A DNA stretch of 18,417 nucleotides from JBEKVE01 sp049514335 (GTDB taxonomy: Bacteria > Actinomycetota > Acidimicrobiia > Acidimicrobiales > UBA8190): contig JBEKVE010000047.1 in the NCBI GenBank assembly GCA_049514335.1, positions 1-18,417 of the forward strand, in the 5' to 3' direction. The notes under the pieces were generated by a model. The model did no database searches. It saw only the letters and a program-made list of their open reading frames with translations, and was not told the DNA's origin. Below are positions 1 through 7,840 of this stretch, one piece after another. The first letter of the stretch is position 1, and every line of letters begins with the position of its first letter. The position numbers were made by a program, and so were the translations under genes.

Positions 1-1139
1 CCCTCGTAGATCTGGGTGATCTTGGCGTCTCGCATGAACCGCTCGACGGGGAACTCGGTCGTGTAGCCGTAGCCACCGAGGAGCTGCACGGCGTCGGTGG
101 TGACGGCCATGGCGGTGTCGGAGGCGAAGCATTTCGCCATGGCGCCGACCATGCTCAGTTCGCCCTCCGGGTCGCCGGCATCGATGACCGAGCATGCCCT
201 GTACACGAGGGTCCGAGCTGCCTCTGTCTTCATGGCCATGTCTGCCAGCATGAAGCGCAAGCCCTGGAAATCGGCGATGGGCTGGCCGAAGGCGTGGCGC
301 TGGGTCATGTACTGCGCCGCGAAGTCGACGGCCCCCTGGGCGATCCCGACCGCCTGCGCGCCGATGGTGGGGCGACTGCGGTCCAGGGTGTGCATGGCGA
401 TCGTGAACCCCTTGCCTTCCTCGCCTACCCGGTTCTCCACGGGCACCCGCACGTCGTCGAACACGACCTCGCCGGTGGGACTGCCCCGGAGACCCATCTT
501 CCGCTCGTGCTTGGCCACCCGCACGCCCCAGTCCGCCTCCACCACGAAGCAGCTGATGCCCCGGTGCCCGGCATCGGGATCTGTCTTGGCGAACACGACG
601 TAGATCTCGGACTCTCCCGCGTTGGTGATCCAGTACTTGGTGCCCGACAGGACGTAGTGGTCCCCGTCGCGCACGGCCCGGCAGCGCATGGCGGCCACGT
701 CGCTTCCGGCGTCGGCCTCGGACAGGCAGTAGCTCGCCTGCGCTTCCCCCGATGCCACCCGGGGCACGTAACGCGCCGCCAGCTCGGCGGTACCCCAGTT
801 CATGATCGGGATCATCCCCAGTTTGGAGATGAGCATGGTGACGCTGGTGGAAGCGCACACCCGCGCCAGTTCCTCCACCATGATCGCCTGGGTGACGTGG
901 TCGGCGCCCATCCCGCCGTAGGCCACCGGCAGACCGAGCGCGGGGAGCTCCATGTCGGCACAGGCCTTGAACCCGTCCCACGGGAACGCCGCATCACGGT
1001 CGACCTGGGCTGCGTGCGGGGCGATTCGCTCTTCGCACATCTGGCGCACGACCCGGCGGAATTCCTTCTGGGTGTCGGAGAGGCCGAAGCCGGTCGTGGC
1101 CGAGGTCAAAGGGGTCTGTGCGTTGTCGTCCTGGTCCAT
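1..1139 (-). CDS. Acyl-CoA dehydrogenase, 3' end beyond window
   Basis: Flavoprotein of the acyl-CoA dehydrogenase family; it would oxidise an acyl-CoA to the trans-2-enoyl-CoA and pass electrons to ETF. I read 379 residues from ATG at 1139 (MDQDDNAQTPLTS) to the window edge with no stop. Visible family hallmarks are the N-terminal helical region, the signature YCLSEADAGSD in the middle domain, the WITNAGE segment, the C-terminal LLGGYGYTTEFPVERFMRD, and ITQIYEG at the very edge. The Glu of IYEG is at the position of the catalytic base in many family members. Only roughly the last 10-20 residues should be missing. No convincing Shine-Dalgarno precedes the ATG, so an in-frame alternative start is possible. 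The 63-nt gap behind the hypothetical gene at 1203-1730 suggests co-transcription. Substrate chain length cannot be told from sequence; butyryl/short-chain type is an inference from overall resemblance. Confidence 0.93.
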   Translation of the reverse strand, partial: MDQDDNAQTPLTSATTGFGLSDTQKEFRRVVRQMCEERIAPHAAQVDRDAAFPWDGFKACADMELPALGLPVAYGGMGADHVTQAIMVEELARVCASTSVTMLISKLGMIPIMNWGTAELAARYVPRVASGEAQASYCLSEADAGSDVAAMRCRAVRDGDHYVLSGTKYWITNAGESEIYVVFAKTDPDAGHRGISCFVVEADWGVRVAKHERKMGLRGSPTGEVVFDDVRVPVENRVGEEGKGFTIAMHTLDRSRPTIGAQAVGIAQGAVDFAAQYMTQRHAFGQPIADFQGLRFMLADMAMKTEAARTLVYRACSVIDAGDPEGELSMVGAMAKCFASDTAMAVTTDAVQLLGGYGYTTEFPVERFMRDAKITQIYE

Positions 1140-1202
1140 GGACCCAGTCTCGCACCCCGCCCGGTCAGCACCGCGCTCCCGAACACCGGTGGGCGAGCCA
1201 GC

Positions 1203-1730
1203 TCAGGAAGGTGCGGCCGACGCGTCGAGCAGGTGGCGCCACTCCGACTGGCGACCGTGGACGTCAGCCGGGGTGAGAAGCAGAGACTCCGCCGGCACCA
1301 CGTCCACGATCCGTCGTTGCTGGTCGTAGTGATGCGAAGCGGCGGCGAACAGCGGGGCGCGCCAGCGCACGAGGTCGTCCGGAGCACCGCCGAGGAACCC
1401 GAAGAGCTCGAGCGCCAGTTCGAGATCCTTGGCCACCGGTGCCCGTCCGAAACGCGCCGCCCGGGCACTCGCCACCTGGGCGCACCCCACGAGGACGTCC
1501 TCGGCCGAGATGCCCTCGGTGAGCTCGAGCCGGTCCTCGAACAGCCGGTGGCCGAGAAGGAGGGCGTAGCCCTGATCGGTGCCGGGGATGCCGAGCTCGC
1601 GCCCCGTCGGATGCACGGGTGCGGCGATCTCGCCCACGCGGTCCTGGCGCCAGTCCGACGGCGTCCGTAGCCGGTAGGACGGCCGTACCTGGTCGGCATC
1701 GACGATCGGGACGAAGCTGGGCTGGGTCAT
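1203..1730 (-). CDS. Conserved-looking hypothetical protein (175 aa)
   Basis: I do not recognise a domain of known function. The protein (MTQPSFVPIVDADQVRPSYR...) is soluble, with no signal peptide or membrane segment, and is rich in Arg, Asp and aromatic residues. Its coding character is protein-like throughout (for example GTDQGYALLLGHRL and RAPLFAAASHHYDQQRRIVD). It resembles uncharacterised proteins I associate with Acidimicrobiia, but that is memory, not a search. I chose ATG 1730: the reading frame stays open to 1853, but the extra 41 residues are low-complexity Arg/Pro/Gly and look non-coding. A weak GGAG lies about 12 nt upstream. It lies between cimA (158 nt upstream) and the acyl-CoA dehydrogenase on the same strand. 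Confidence 0.7.
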   Translation of the reverse strand: MTQPSFVPIVDADQVRPSYRLRTPSDWRQDRVGEIAAPVHPTGRELGIPGTDQGYALLLGHRLFEDRLELTEGISAEDVLVGCAQVASARAARFGRAPVAKDLELALELFGFLGGAPDDLVRWRAPLFAAASHHYDQQRRIVDVVPAESLLLTPADVHGRQSEWRHLLDASAAPS

Positions 1731-1858
1731 GGGTGTGGCGACTCCGGCAGGGCGTCGAGCGGGTGGACGTGCCCGACCGTAGACGATGGGGTGGACCACG
1801 GCCCACTCGGGGCCCCCGACATCGGCGCGGTCGGACCCCGTCCCGCGGGGCACCGCAT

Positions 1859-1874
1859 CCCGGGGGCGCCCGGG
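1859..1874 (-). terminator. Possible GC hairpin terminator after cimA
   Basis: Two CCCGGG blocks separated by a 4-nt loop form a 6-bp GC-only stem 13 nt past the cimA stop codon. No T run follows, so this is at best a weak or factor-assisted terminator. It would separate the branched-chain operon from the downstream hypothetical gene. Confidence 0.3.
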
Positions 1875-1887
1875 CGGCCGAGAACCG

Positions 1888-3525
1888 TCAGGACCGGACC
1901 AGGCCGTAGACGACCGAGTCGAACAGGGCCTGCCACGACGCCTCGATGATGTTCTCCGACACTCCGATCGTCGTCCACACCGTGTCCCCGTCGGTGGTGT
2001 CGATGAGAACCCGGGTGACCGCTCCCGTGCCCCGTCCCGTGTCGAGCACCCGCACCCGGTAGTCGACGAGATGGATGCCGTCGAGCTTCGGGAAGTACCC
2101 CCCGACCGCCTTGCGCAGGGCCGAGTCGAGGGCGTTGACCGGCCCGTTCCCCTCCGCCGTGGCCACCACCCGGGTGTCGCCGACGAACAGCTTGACCGTC
2201 GCTTCCGTCATGTCCGCCCCGACGTCGCCCCGGCCGTGCCGGTCACCGTGGTCCGAGATGACCCGGAACGATTCAACCTCGAAGAACGTGGGCTCCCACC
2301 CGGTGGCGCGGCGCAGCAGCAGCTCGAGCGAGCCGTCGGCCACCTCGAAGTGGTATCCCCGGTGCTCGAGCACCTTGAGCGTGTCGAGTACGCCCGACAG
2401 CGCATCGGAGTCGAGCTCGAGCCCGAGCTCCTGAGCCTTGAGCGCCAGGGTCGAGCGGCCCGCCATCTCCGAAACCACGAAGCGCGTGCCGTTCCCGACC
2501 GTGTCGGGAGGGACGTGCTCGTAGGCATCGCGTCGCCGGGCGATGGCGCTCGTGTGCAGGCCTGCCTTGTGGGCGAACGCGGCCGAACCCACGTAGGGCT
2601 GTTGGGGGTCGGGGGCGATGTTGACGAGCTCGGCGATGTGGTGCGACACAGGCGTGAGCCGTTCCAGGCGTTCGGGCGGGATCGTCCGGATATTGAGCTT
2701 GAGCGACAAGTTGGGAATGGCGGCAGAGAGATCGGCATTGCCCGTCCGCTCCCCGTACCCGTTGACGCACCCCTGGACGTGCGTGGCCCCGGCCCGTACG
2801 GCGGCGATCGAGTTGGCCACGGCACACCCCGAGTCGTTGTGGAAGTGCACCCCGATCTCGCACTCGAAGCCGGCTCGGATGCTCGCCACGATCCGCTCCA
2901 CGTCGTGAGGGAGCGTGCCGCCGTTGGTGTCGCACAGCACGAGGGTCTCGACCCCCGCCTCTTCGGCGGCGCGCAGGATCCGCAGGCTGAATTCGGGGTT
3001 GTCCCGGTAGCCGTCGAAGAAGTGCTCGGCGTCGAAGAACACCCGCAGGTCGTGGTCGCGCAGGAAGCGCACCGAGTCGGCGGCCATGGCGACCGCCTCG
3101 TCGAGCGTGGTGCGAAGGGCGTCGGTGACGTGCGCCTCGGACGCCTTGGCCACGATGCACACGGCCTCGGTGTTGGCCTTCACCAGCTGCCGGAGAACCT
3201 CGTCGTCCTCGGGCCGGACGCCGGCCCGTCGGGTCGATCCGAAAGCCACGAGGGTCGCGGTGGACAGACGCAGCTCGGCCGGGGCCCGGGCGAAGAACTC
3301 CTCGTCCTTCGGATTCGCCCCCGGCCAGCCTCCCTCGATGAAGGCCACTCCGAGGTGGTCGAGCTGCTCGGCCACGCGGAGCTTGTCGTCCACCGTGAGC
3401 GACAGCCCCTCCTGCTGCGAGCCGTCGCGCAGGGTGGTGTCGAAGATGTCCACCGCATCGGGCAGGACGGGGAGGTCGAAGGCATGGGCGTCGTGCCCGT
3501 GCCGGTGGCCCTGCTCACTCGACAT
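1888..3525 (-). CDS. cimA: (R)-citramalate synthase
   Basis: Condenses pyruvate and acetyl-CoA to citramalate, the first step of threonine-independent isoleucine synthesis. The 545-aa protein has the HMGL-like TIM barrel: the DTTLRDGSQQEG motif near residue 29, the HFHND metal-binding segment, and NGYGERTGNADL. A C-terminal LeuA-type allosteric domain follows from about residue 390. I call CimA rather than LeuA because the motif reads GSQQEGLSLTVDDKL and because IEGGWPGANPKDEEFF is typical of the CimA branch; LeuA itself is at 9429-11066. The N-terminus is His-rich (GHRHGHDAH). ATG 3525 overlaps the ilvE stop by 11 nt, with AAGGA about 11 nt upstream, which indicates translational coupling. 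It is the last gene of leuB-ilvE-cimA. Isopropylmalate synthase activity cannot be fully excluded from sequence. Confidence 0.93.
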   Translation of the reverse strand: MSSEQGHRHGHDAHAFDLPVLPDAVDIFDTTLRDGSQQEGLSLTVDDKLRVAEQLDHLGVAFIEGGWPGANPKDEEFFARAPAELRLSTATLVAFGSTRRAGVRPEDDEVLRQLVKANTEAVCIVAKASEAHVTDALRTTLDEAVAMAADSVRFLRDHDLRVFFDAEHFFDGYRDNPEFSLRILRAAEEAGVETLVLCDTNGGTLPHDVERIVASIRAGFECEIGVHFHNDSGCAVANSIAAVRAGATHVQGCVNGYGERTGNADLSAAIPNLSLKLNIRTIPPERLERLTPVSHHIAELVNIAPDPQQPYVGSAAFAHKAGLHTSAIARRRDAYEHVPPDTVGNGTRFVVSEMAGRSTLALKAQELGLELDSDALSGVLDTLKVLEHRGYHFEVADGSLELLLRRATGWEPTFFEVESFRVISDHGDRHGRGDVGADMTEATVKLFVGDTRVVATAEGNGPVNALDSALRKAVGGYFPKLDGIHLVDYRVRVLDTGRGTGAVTRVLIDTTDGDTVWTTIGVSENIIEASWQALFDSVVYGLVRS

Positions 3526-4444
3526 GCTCGAGCCAGTCCTTGTACCGGTCGACCTCGCCCCGCACCGTGGCGAAGTAGGTCTCCTGGATCCGCTTGGTCA
3601 CGGGACCGGGACGTCCCTCACCGACCGTGCGGTCGTCCACCTCGCGGATGGGGACCACCTCGGCGGCCGTGCCGGTCAGGAAGGCCTCGTCGGCGGTGTA
3701 GAGGTCGGTGCGGACCAGGCCCTCTTCCGCCACCTCGTAGCCGAGGTCCGTGGCGATGGCGCGCACCGAATCCTGCGTGATGCCGGCCAGGGCTCCGGAC
3801 TCCGACGACGGAGGGGTGAGGATGCGTCCACCGCGCACGACGAAGATGTTCTCGCCCGTGCACTCCGAGACCCGGCCGTCCGGGGCGAGCAGCACCGCCT
3901 CGTCGTACCCGGCATTGAGCGCCTCCACCTTGGCTAGGGACGAGTTGACGTACATTCCGGTTCCCTTGGCCGCCGTGGGGACGGCATTGGGATCGTGGCG
4001 CCGCCACGAGGACACCTTGAGACGGATGCCGTTGGCCACCCCCTCGTCCCCGAGGTACGTGCCCCACGGCCAGGCGGCGATGGCCACGTTCACGGGACAG
4101 GGAAGCGGGTTCAGGCCCATCTCGCCGTATCCCAGGTAGACGATGGGACGGATGTAGCACCCGTCGTCGAGGTGGTTCGAGGCGACCACCCGCTTGGACG
4201 CCGCCACGAGGTCGTCGACGGTGTACGGCACGTCGATCAGGAACACCTTGGCCGAGGCGAACAGCCTGCGGATGTGGTCGGTGAGGCGGAACACGGCCAC
4301 GCCCCCCGCCGTGGGATAGGCGCGGATGCCCTCGAACACGCCCGATCCGTAGTGGAGGGAGTGCGTGAGCACATGGACACGGGCATCGTCCCAGTCGACG
4401 AGGGCACCGTCCTGCCAGATCTTCTCGGTCGGGGTGATGGGCAC
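3515..4444 (-). CDS. ilvE: Branched-chain amino acid aminotransferase
   Basis: Class IV PLP aminotransferase; transfers the amino group from glutamate to the 2-oxo acids of Val, Leu and Ile. The length (309 aa) is normal for IlvE. The PLP lysine is K160 in VPTAAKGTGMYVN. Other family features are HSLHYGSGVFEGIRAY near residue 28, RVSECTGENIFVVR near 191, and GITQDSVRAIATDLGY. GTG 4444 is the start, 3 nt after the leuB stop, with AAAGG upstream inside leuB. The 3' end overlaps cimA by 11 nt. These tight joints mark the middle gene of one operon. Other class IV enzymes (D-amino acid transaminase, ADC lyase) are less likely given the SHxLHYGxGVFEG motif and operon context. Confidence 0.95.
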   Translation of the reverse strand: MPITPTEKIWQDGALVDWDDARVHVLTHSLHYGSGVFEGIRAYPTAGGVAVFRLTDHIRRLFASAKVFLIDVPYTVDDLVAASKRVVASNHLDDGCYIRPIVYLGYGEMGLNPLPCPVNVAIAAWPWGTYLGDEGVANGIRLKVSSWRRHDPNAVPTAAKGTGMYVNSSLAKVEALNAGYDEAVLLAPDGRVSECTGENIFVVRGGRILTPPSSESGALAGITQDSVRAIATDLGYEVAEEGLVRTDLYTADEAFLTGTAAEVVPIREVDDRTVGEGRPGPVTKRIQETYFATVRGEVDRYKDWLEHVE

Positions 4445-4447
4445 GGC

Positions 4448-5491
4448 TCAGAGCCTTTCTGCAATGGCGTCGCCGACGGCGACGGTGGACGGAGGAGGCG
4501 AATCTGTTGAGTCGGAAGCCGCCTCCGACAGGTAGGTGGTCACGGCCTTGGTGATGCGCTCGGCGGCGTCGGCCTCACCCAGGTGCTCGAGCATCATCGC
4601 CGCGCTCCGGATCGCAGCCAGCGGGTTGGCGGTACCGGTGCCGGCGATGTCGTGCGCAGCCCCGTGGACCGGTTCGAACAGCGACGGGCCGGTGCGCGCC
4701 GGGTTCAGGTTGCCCGATGCCGCGAACCCGATCCCGCCGGCGATGGAGCCGGCGAGGTCGGTGAGGATGTCCCCGAAGAGATTGTCGGTGACGATGACGT
4801 CGTAGCGCCCTGGTCGCTCCACCATGTAGATGCAGGCCGCGTCCACGTGGTTGTAGTCACGCGTCACGTCGGGGTAGTCCGGGCCCACCTCGTCGACGAC
4901 ACGCTGCCACAGATCGCCTGCGAAGGTGAGGACGTTCGTCTTGTGCACCAGGGTCAGGTGGCGTGCCGGCCGGCGGGTGGCGAGATCGAAGGCGAATCGG
5001 ACGCAACGCTCCACACCCATGCGTGTGTTGACCGATCCCTGCGTGGCCACCTCGTGGGGCGTGCCCTTGCGCAGGAAGCCACCCTCACCCGCGTAGGTGC
5101 CCTCGGTGTTCTCGCGCACCACCACGAAATCGCAGTCGGGCGCCGGAGCGCCCGGCGTTCCCACGAAGGGGCGCACGTTGACGTAGAGGTCGAGCTCGAA
5201 GCGCAACCGCAGGAGCAGCCCCCGCTCGAGGAGGCCCGGGGGCACCTCGGTCGATCCGACCGGAGGGCCCACCGCCCCGAGGAGGATGGCGTCGAAACCC
5301 CGCAACTCGTCGAGCACGGCATCGGACAGAACCTCCCCCGTCTGCAGATAGCGGGCGGCACCGAGCTCGTATGCAGTGGTGTCGAGAGCGACGCCGGCCG
5401 CGGTCACCACCTTCAGGGCCTCGGTCACCACCTCCGGGCCGATGCCGTCACCGCCGATGACGGCCACCGTGTGCTTCTTGTCCGTGCTCAT
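4448..5491 (-). CDS. leuB: 3-isopropylmalate dehydrogenase
   Basis: Oxidises and decarboxylates 3-isopropylmalate (leucine) and, with CimA and LeuCD present, probably 3-methylmalate (isoleucine). The 347-aa protein has the expected beta-decarboxylating dehydrogenase motifs: VIGGDGIGPEV at residue 11, the LVHKTNVL lysine, the metal-binding TDNLFGDILTDLAG, and FEPVHGAAHDIAGTG. I chose ATG 5491 (MSTDKKHTVAVIGGDG) because AGGA lies 8 nt upstream and because translating further upstream runs into the attenuator terminator region at 5580-5603. It is the first structural gene after the Val/Ile leader. The stop at 4448 leaves only 3 nt to ilvE. An actinobacterial tartrate or isocitrate dehydrogenase relative is unlikely in this operon. 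Confidence 0.94.
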   Translation of the reverse strand: MSTDKKHTVAVIGGDGIGPEVVTEALKVVTAAGVALDTTAYELGAARYLQTGEVLSDAVLDELRGFDAILLGAVGPPVGSTEVPPGLLERGLLLRLRFELDLYVNVRPFVGTPGAPAPDCDFVVVRENTEGTYAGEGGFLRKGTPHEVATQGSVNTRMGVERCVRFAFDLATRRPARHLTLVHKTNVLTFAGDLWQRVVDEVGPDYPDVTRDYNHVDAACIYMVERPGRYDVIVTDNLFGDILTDLAGSIAGGIGFAASGNLNPARTGPSLFEPVHGAAHDIAGTGTANPLAAIRSAAMMLEHLGEADAAERITKAVTTYLSEAASDSTDSPPPSTVAVGDAIAERL

Positions 5492-5579
5492 GTGCTGGTC
5501 CTGTGTCGGTCCGGTCCGCTGGAACGGGTGCTGGGTTCGAAGGTTCCGGGGTCGTGCGCCGACCTCGTCCCCAGAAATG

Positions 5580-5603
5580 AAAAACCGCCCACCTTGTGGA
5601 CGG
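5580..5603 (-). terminator. Attenuator terminator of leuB-ilvE-cimA
   Basis: On the minus strand CCGTCCAC pairs with GTGGGCGG (8 pairs, one T-G wobble, 3-nt loop AAG) and runs straight into five Ts. It lies 88 nt before the leuB ATG and 31 nt after the stop of the leader peptide at 5635-5673. Position and T run fit an intrinsic attenuator rather than an end-of-operon terminator. Termination efficiency is not knowable here. Confidence 0.8.
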
Positions 5604-5610
5604 TCGGAAA

Positions 5611-5635
5611 GGCGCACACCGGGGTGGCGTGCGCC
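5611..5635 (-). promoter_or_regulatory. Leader hairpin abutting the Val/Ile leader stop codon
   Basis: GGCGCAC (beginning with the last base of the TAG stop) pairs perfectly with GTGCGCC, enclosing an 11-nt loop. A ribosome reaching the stop codon would cover the proximal arm. Part of the loop (CGCCACC) is also complementary, with one bulged G, to the 3' arm of the terminator (GGTGGGCG), so alternative folds are possible. Confidence 0.65.
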
Positions 5636-5673
5636 TATTCGATGACGATTACGGACGCTGTCGAGGCTCTCAT
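5635..5673 (-). CDS. Val/Ile leader peptide of the leuB operon (12 aa)
   Basis: ATG 5673 opens a 12-codon frame, MRASTASVIVIE, ending in TAG. Four consecutive codons are Val-Ile-Val-Ile (GTA ATC GTC ATC); GTA is rare in this GC-rich DNA. It is followed at once by a hairpin and then a terminator with a T run, all upstream of leuB-ilvE-cimA. This is the arrangement of a ribosome-mediated attenuation leader, in which scarcity of charged Val- or Ile-tRNA stalls the ribosome. GGGAG lies 12 nt upstream, but the predicted promoter would place the transcript start only a few bases before the ATG, so initiation may be leaderless. Confidence 0.8.
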   Translation of the reverse strand: MRASTASVIVIE

Positions 5674-5682
5674 CGGACCATC

Positions 5683-5711
5683 AGTCTCCCGCGGCCCGAC
5701 CTGGACGTCAA
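5683..5711 (-). promoter_or_regulatory. Predicted promoter of the leuB-ilvE-cimA leader
   Basis: -35 TTGACG (5711-5706), 17-nt spacer, -10 GAGACT (5688-5683), then 9 nt to the leader-peptide ATG. The -35 box is strong and the -10 weak (xAxAxT). The same spacing recurs before the leuA leader. Confidence 0.55.
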
Positions 5712-5748
5712 CCACACCCCAGGCCACGAGCAAACCGCTGGCGCCCGC

Positions 5749-5803
5749 GGCCTCCCCGCCCCCGTCCACGGCGTCCCTGCCCCCGCCCATGGCCTCCCCG
5801 CCC
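5749..5803 (-). repeat. G-rich direct repeats between the leuB and greA promoters
   Basis: A 13-bp sequence (plus strand GGCCTCCCCGCCC) occurs at 5749-5761 and 5791-5803. On the minus strand the tract 5775-5803 holds G runs with loops of 1-7 nt that satisfy the usual G-quadruplex pattern. It lies upstream of the predicted leuB operon -35 box. No protein-coding explanation is convincing here. Confidence 0.4.
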
Positions 5804-5896
5804 GGGATCGACAGCACCCCCGCCGACGGCCGACGGCACCCGGGCCACGATCACCCGTCACGACCGACCCAGGCGGAACGGGCCCGGTCCAGCCGG

Positions 5897-5902
5897 TACC
5901 CT
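5897..5902 (+). promoter_or_regulatory. Predicted -10 box of greA (leaderless)
   Basis: TACCCT fits TAnnnT and ends 9 nt before the greA GTG, which would put the transcript start at or next to the start codon. I see no clear -35 box and no Shine-Dalgarno. Confidence 0.4.
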
Positions 5903-5911
5903 TGAGGCACC

Positions 5912-6391
5912 GTGGCCGACGAACCGACCCATCTCACCCAGGCGACCTACGACCGCCTGCAGGCCGAGCTCGAGGACCTGACCACCCGCGGTCGGGTCGA
6001 GATCGCCCGCGCCATCGAGGCCGCCAGGGCGCTCGGAGACCTGTCGGAGAATGGCGACTACCACGCCGCCAAGGACTCCCAGGGAAAGATGGAGGCGCGC
6101 ATCCGCCAGCTGCAGCACACCCTGTCCGAAGCGGTCGTCGTCGACCACGACGCGGCGGAGAGCTCCAAGACGGTGGCGACCGGCACCGTGGTGTCGATCC
6201 GTTACGACGGTGACGACGAGATCGAACGCTTTCTGGTCGGCTCCATCGAAGAACGCCACGACGAGCTCAACGTGGTCTCCCCCGGGTCCCCTCTGGGGCA
6301 GGCCCTCCTGGGCCGTGGCGCAGGTGACGTGGTCGAGTACCAAGCGCCGGGAGGAACCCTGCGGGTCGAGATCGTCACCGTCGGAGGTTGA
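5912..6391 (+). CDS. greA: Transcription elongation factor GreA
   Basis: Rescues backtracked RNA polymerase by stimulating cleavage of the extruded 3' RNA. The 159-aa length is normal. The N-terminal coiled coil spans about residues 8-78 and its tip carries GDLSENGDYHAA, with D43 and E46 at the acidic tip positions (D41/E44 in E. coli). The C-terminal FKBP-like domain includes SPGSPLGQALLGRGAGDVVEY. The start is GTG 5912 (VADEPTHLTQ), leaderless by appearance. It is divergent from the leuB operon, and its stop lies 2 nt before the leuC start, so greA and leuCD are probably one transcript, an unusual partnership. Confidence 0.95.
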   Translation: MADEPTHLTQATYDRLQAELEDLTTRGRVEIARAIEAARALGDLSENGDYHAAKDSQGKMEARIRQLQHTLSEAVVVDHDAAESSKTVATGTVVSIRYDGDDEIERFLVGSIEERHDELNVVSPGSPLGQALLGRGAGDVVEYQAPGGTLRVEIVTVGG

Positions 6392-6393
6392 CG

Positions 6394-7827
6394 GTGGGTG
6401 ACGGCGCGCAGCGCGGCGACAACGGGAACGGTCGACCCTCCACCCTGGCCCACAAGGTGTGGGACCGGCACGTGGTGCACCGGGCGGCCGGTGAGCCCGA
6501 TGTCGTGTTCATCGACCTCCACCTGGTGCACGAAGTCACCTCTCCCCAGGCCTTCGACGGGCTGCGGCTCGCCGGTCGCACCGTGCGGCATCCCGAGCTC
6601 ACGGTGGCCACTGCCGACCACAACGTCCCCACCAAGGACGTGGACAAGCCCATCGCCGACCCGGTGTCGGCCAGGCAGCTCGAGGTACTGGCGGCCAATT
6701 GCGCCGAGTTCGGTATCACCTGCTACCCGATGGGTCACGCCAACCAGGGCATCGTCCACGTCATCGGCCCCGAGCTGGGACTGAGCCAGCCCGGGATGAC
6801 CATCGTGTGCGGCGACAGCCACACCTCCACCCATGGCGCCTTCGGTGCCCTCGCTTTCGGCATCGGCACCTCCGAGGTCGAGCACGTCCTCGCCACCCAA
6901 ACCCTGCCCCAGGAGCGACCTGCCACCATGGCGGTGGAGGTCGACGGTGACCTTCCCCTCGGGGTGACGGCCAAGGACGTGGCCCTGGCCATCATCGGAC
7001 GCATTGGCACCGGCGGTGGCATCGGCCACGTCGTCGAGTACCGGGGATCGGCCGTGCGCGCCCTGTCGATGGAGGGCCGGATGACGCTGTGCAACATGTC
7101 GATCGAGGCAGGGGCGCGCGCCGGCATGGTGGCTCCCGACGACACGACATTCTCCTATCTCGAAGGCCGGGTGCACGCGCCCACAGGTCGGCAGTGGGAG
7201 TCGGCGCTCGAAGCCTGGCGGGCCCTCGTCAGCGACGAGGGCGCCGTATTCGACACGTCGGTCTCCCTCGATGCCTCGGCCCTCCTCCCCCACGTCACCT
7301 GGGGCACGAACCCAGCGCAGGTCGTCCCCATCGACGGGCGGGTGCCGGACCCCTCCTCGCTGGCGCCGGCCGAGCGCGAGGCGGCGATCCGGGCGCTCGA
7401 GTACATGGGACTCACCCCCGGTACCGCCGTCCGGGACGTGGCCGTGGACACGGTGTTCATCGGATCCTGCACGAACTCGCGTATCGAGGACCTGCGGGCG
7501 GCCGCCTCGGTCCTCGACGGGCGGCGGGTCCAAGACGGCATGCGGGCGCTCGTCGTCCCGGGGTCTCACCGGGTGAAAGCACAGGCGGAGGCGGAAGGGC
7601 TCGACCGCGTGTTCGTGGCTGCCGGCTTCGAGTGGCGCGAGCCCGGTTGCTCGATGTGCCTGGCCATGAACCCCGACAAGCTCACCCCGGGCGAGCGGTG
7701 CGCCTCGACCTCGAACCGGAACTTCGAGGGACGCCAGGGCCGCGGCGGGCGCACCCACCTGGTCTCTCCAGCCGTCGCCGCTGCCACCGCCGTGGCAGGA
7801 CACTTCGCCACACCGGCAGAGCTGTGA
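6394..7827 (+). CDS. leuC: 3-isopropylmalate dehydratase, large subunit
   Basis: With LeuD, isomerises 2-isopropylmalate to 3-isopropylmalate; beside CimA it likely also handles citramalate. Aconitase-family protein of 477 aa. The 4Fe-4S ligands are C359 in FIGSCTNSRIEDL and C419/C422 in PGCSMCLAMNPDKL. CGDSHTSTHGAFGALAFGIGT and TSNRNFEGRQGRGGRTHL are further hallmarks. I chose GTG 6394: GGAGG at 6383-6387 is 6 nt upstream. A TTG at 6388 in the same frame would overlap greA by 4 nt and have no spacing from that site. leuD follows after 13 nt. Confidence 0.95.
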   Translation: MGDGAQRGDNGNGRPSTLAHKVWDRHVVHRAAGEPDVVFIDLHLVHEVTSPQAFDGLRLAGRTVRHPELTVATADHNVPTKDVDKPIADPVSARQLEVLAANCAEFGITCYPMGHANQGIVHVIGPELGLSQPGMTIVCGDSHTSTHGAFGALAFGIGTSEVEHVLATQTLPQERPATMAVEVDGDLPLGVTAKDVALAIIGRIGTGGGIGHVVEYRGSAVRALSMEGRMTLCNMSIEAGARAGMVAPDDTTFSYLEGRVHAPTGRQWESALEAWRALVSDEGAVFDTSVSLDASALLPHVTWGTNPAQVVPIDGRVPDPSSLAPAEREAAIRALEYMGLTPGTAVRDVAVDTVFIGSCTNSRIEDLRAAASVLDGRRVQDGMRALVVPGSHRVKAQAEAEGLDRVFVAAGFEWREPGCSMCLAMNPDKLTPGERCASTSNRNFEGRQGRGGRTHLVSPAVAAATAVAGHFATPAEL

Positions 7828-7840
7828 TGAGGGCCTCGGC

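Noticed and set aside
1786..3780. Long plus-strand open frame (664 codons) opposite cimA and ilvE
   Set aside because: It is antisense to well-conserved enzymes, has the His/Arg/Gly/Val-rich composition of a high-GC mirror frame, and shows no domain or ribosome site.
5635..5817. Longer 60-codon version of the Val/Ile leader starting at 5817
   Set aside because: The upstream part is Gly/Ala low-complexity through the G-rich tract, and the predicted promoter lies inside it; the 12-codon start at 5673 fits the attenuator geometry.
4583..5905. Plus-strand open frame opposite leuB, running through the attenuator region
   Set aside because: Mirror of leuB codons; it crosses the leader hairpins and lacks any recognisable protein feature.
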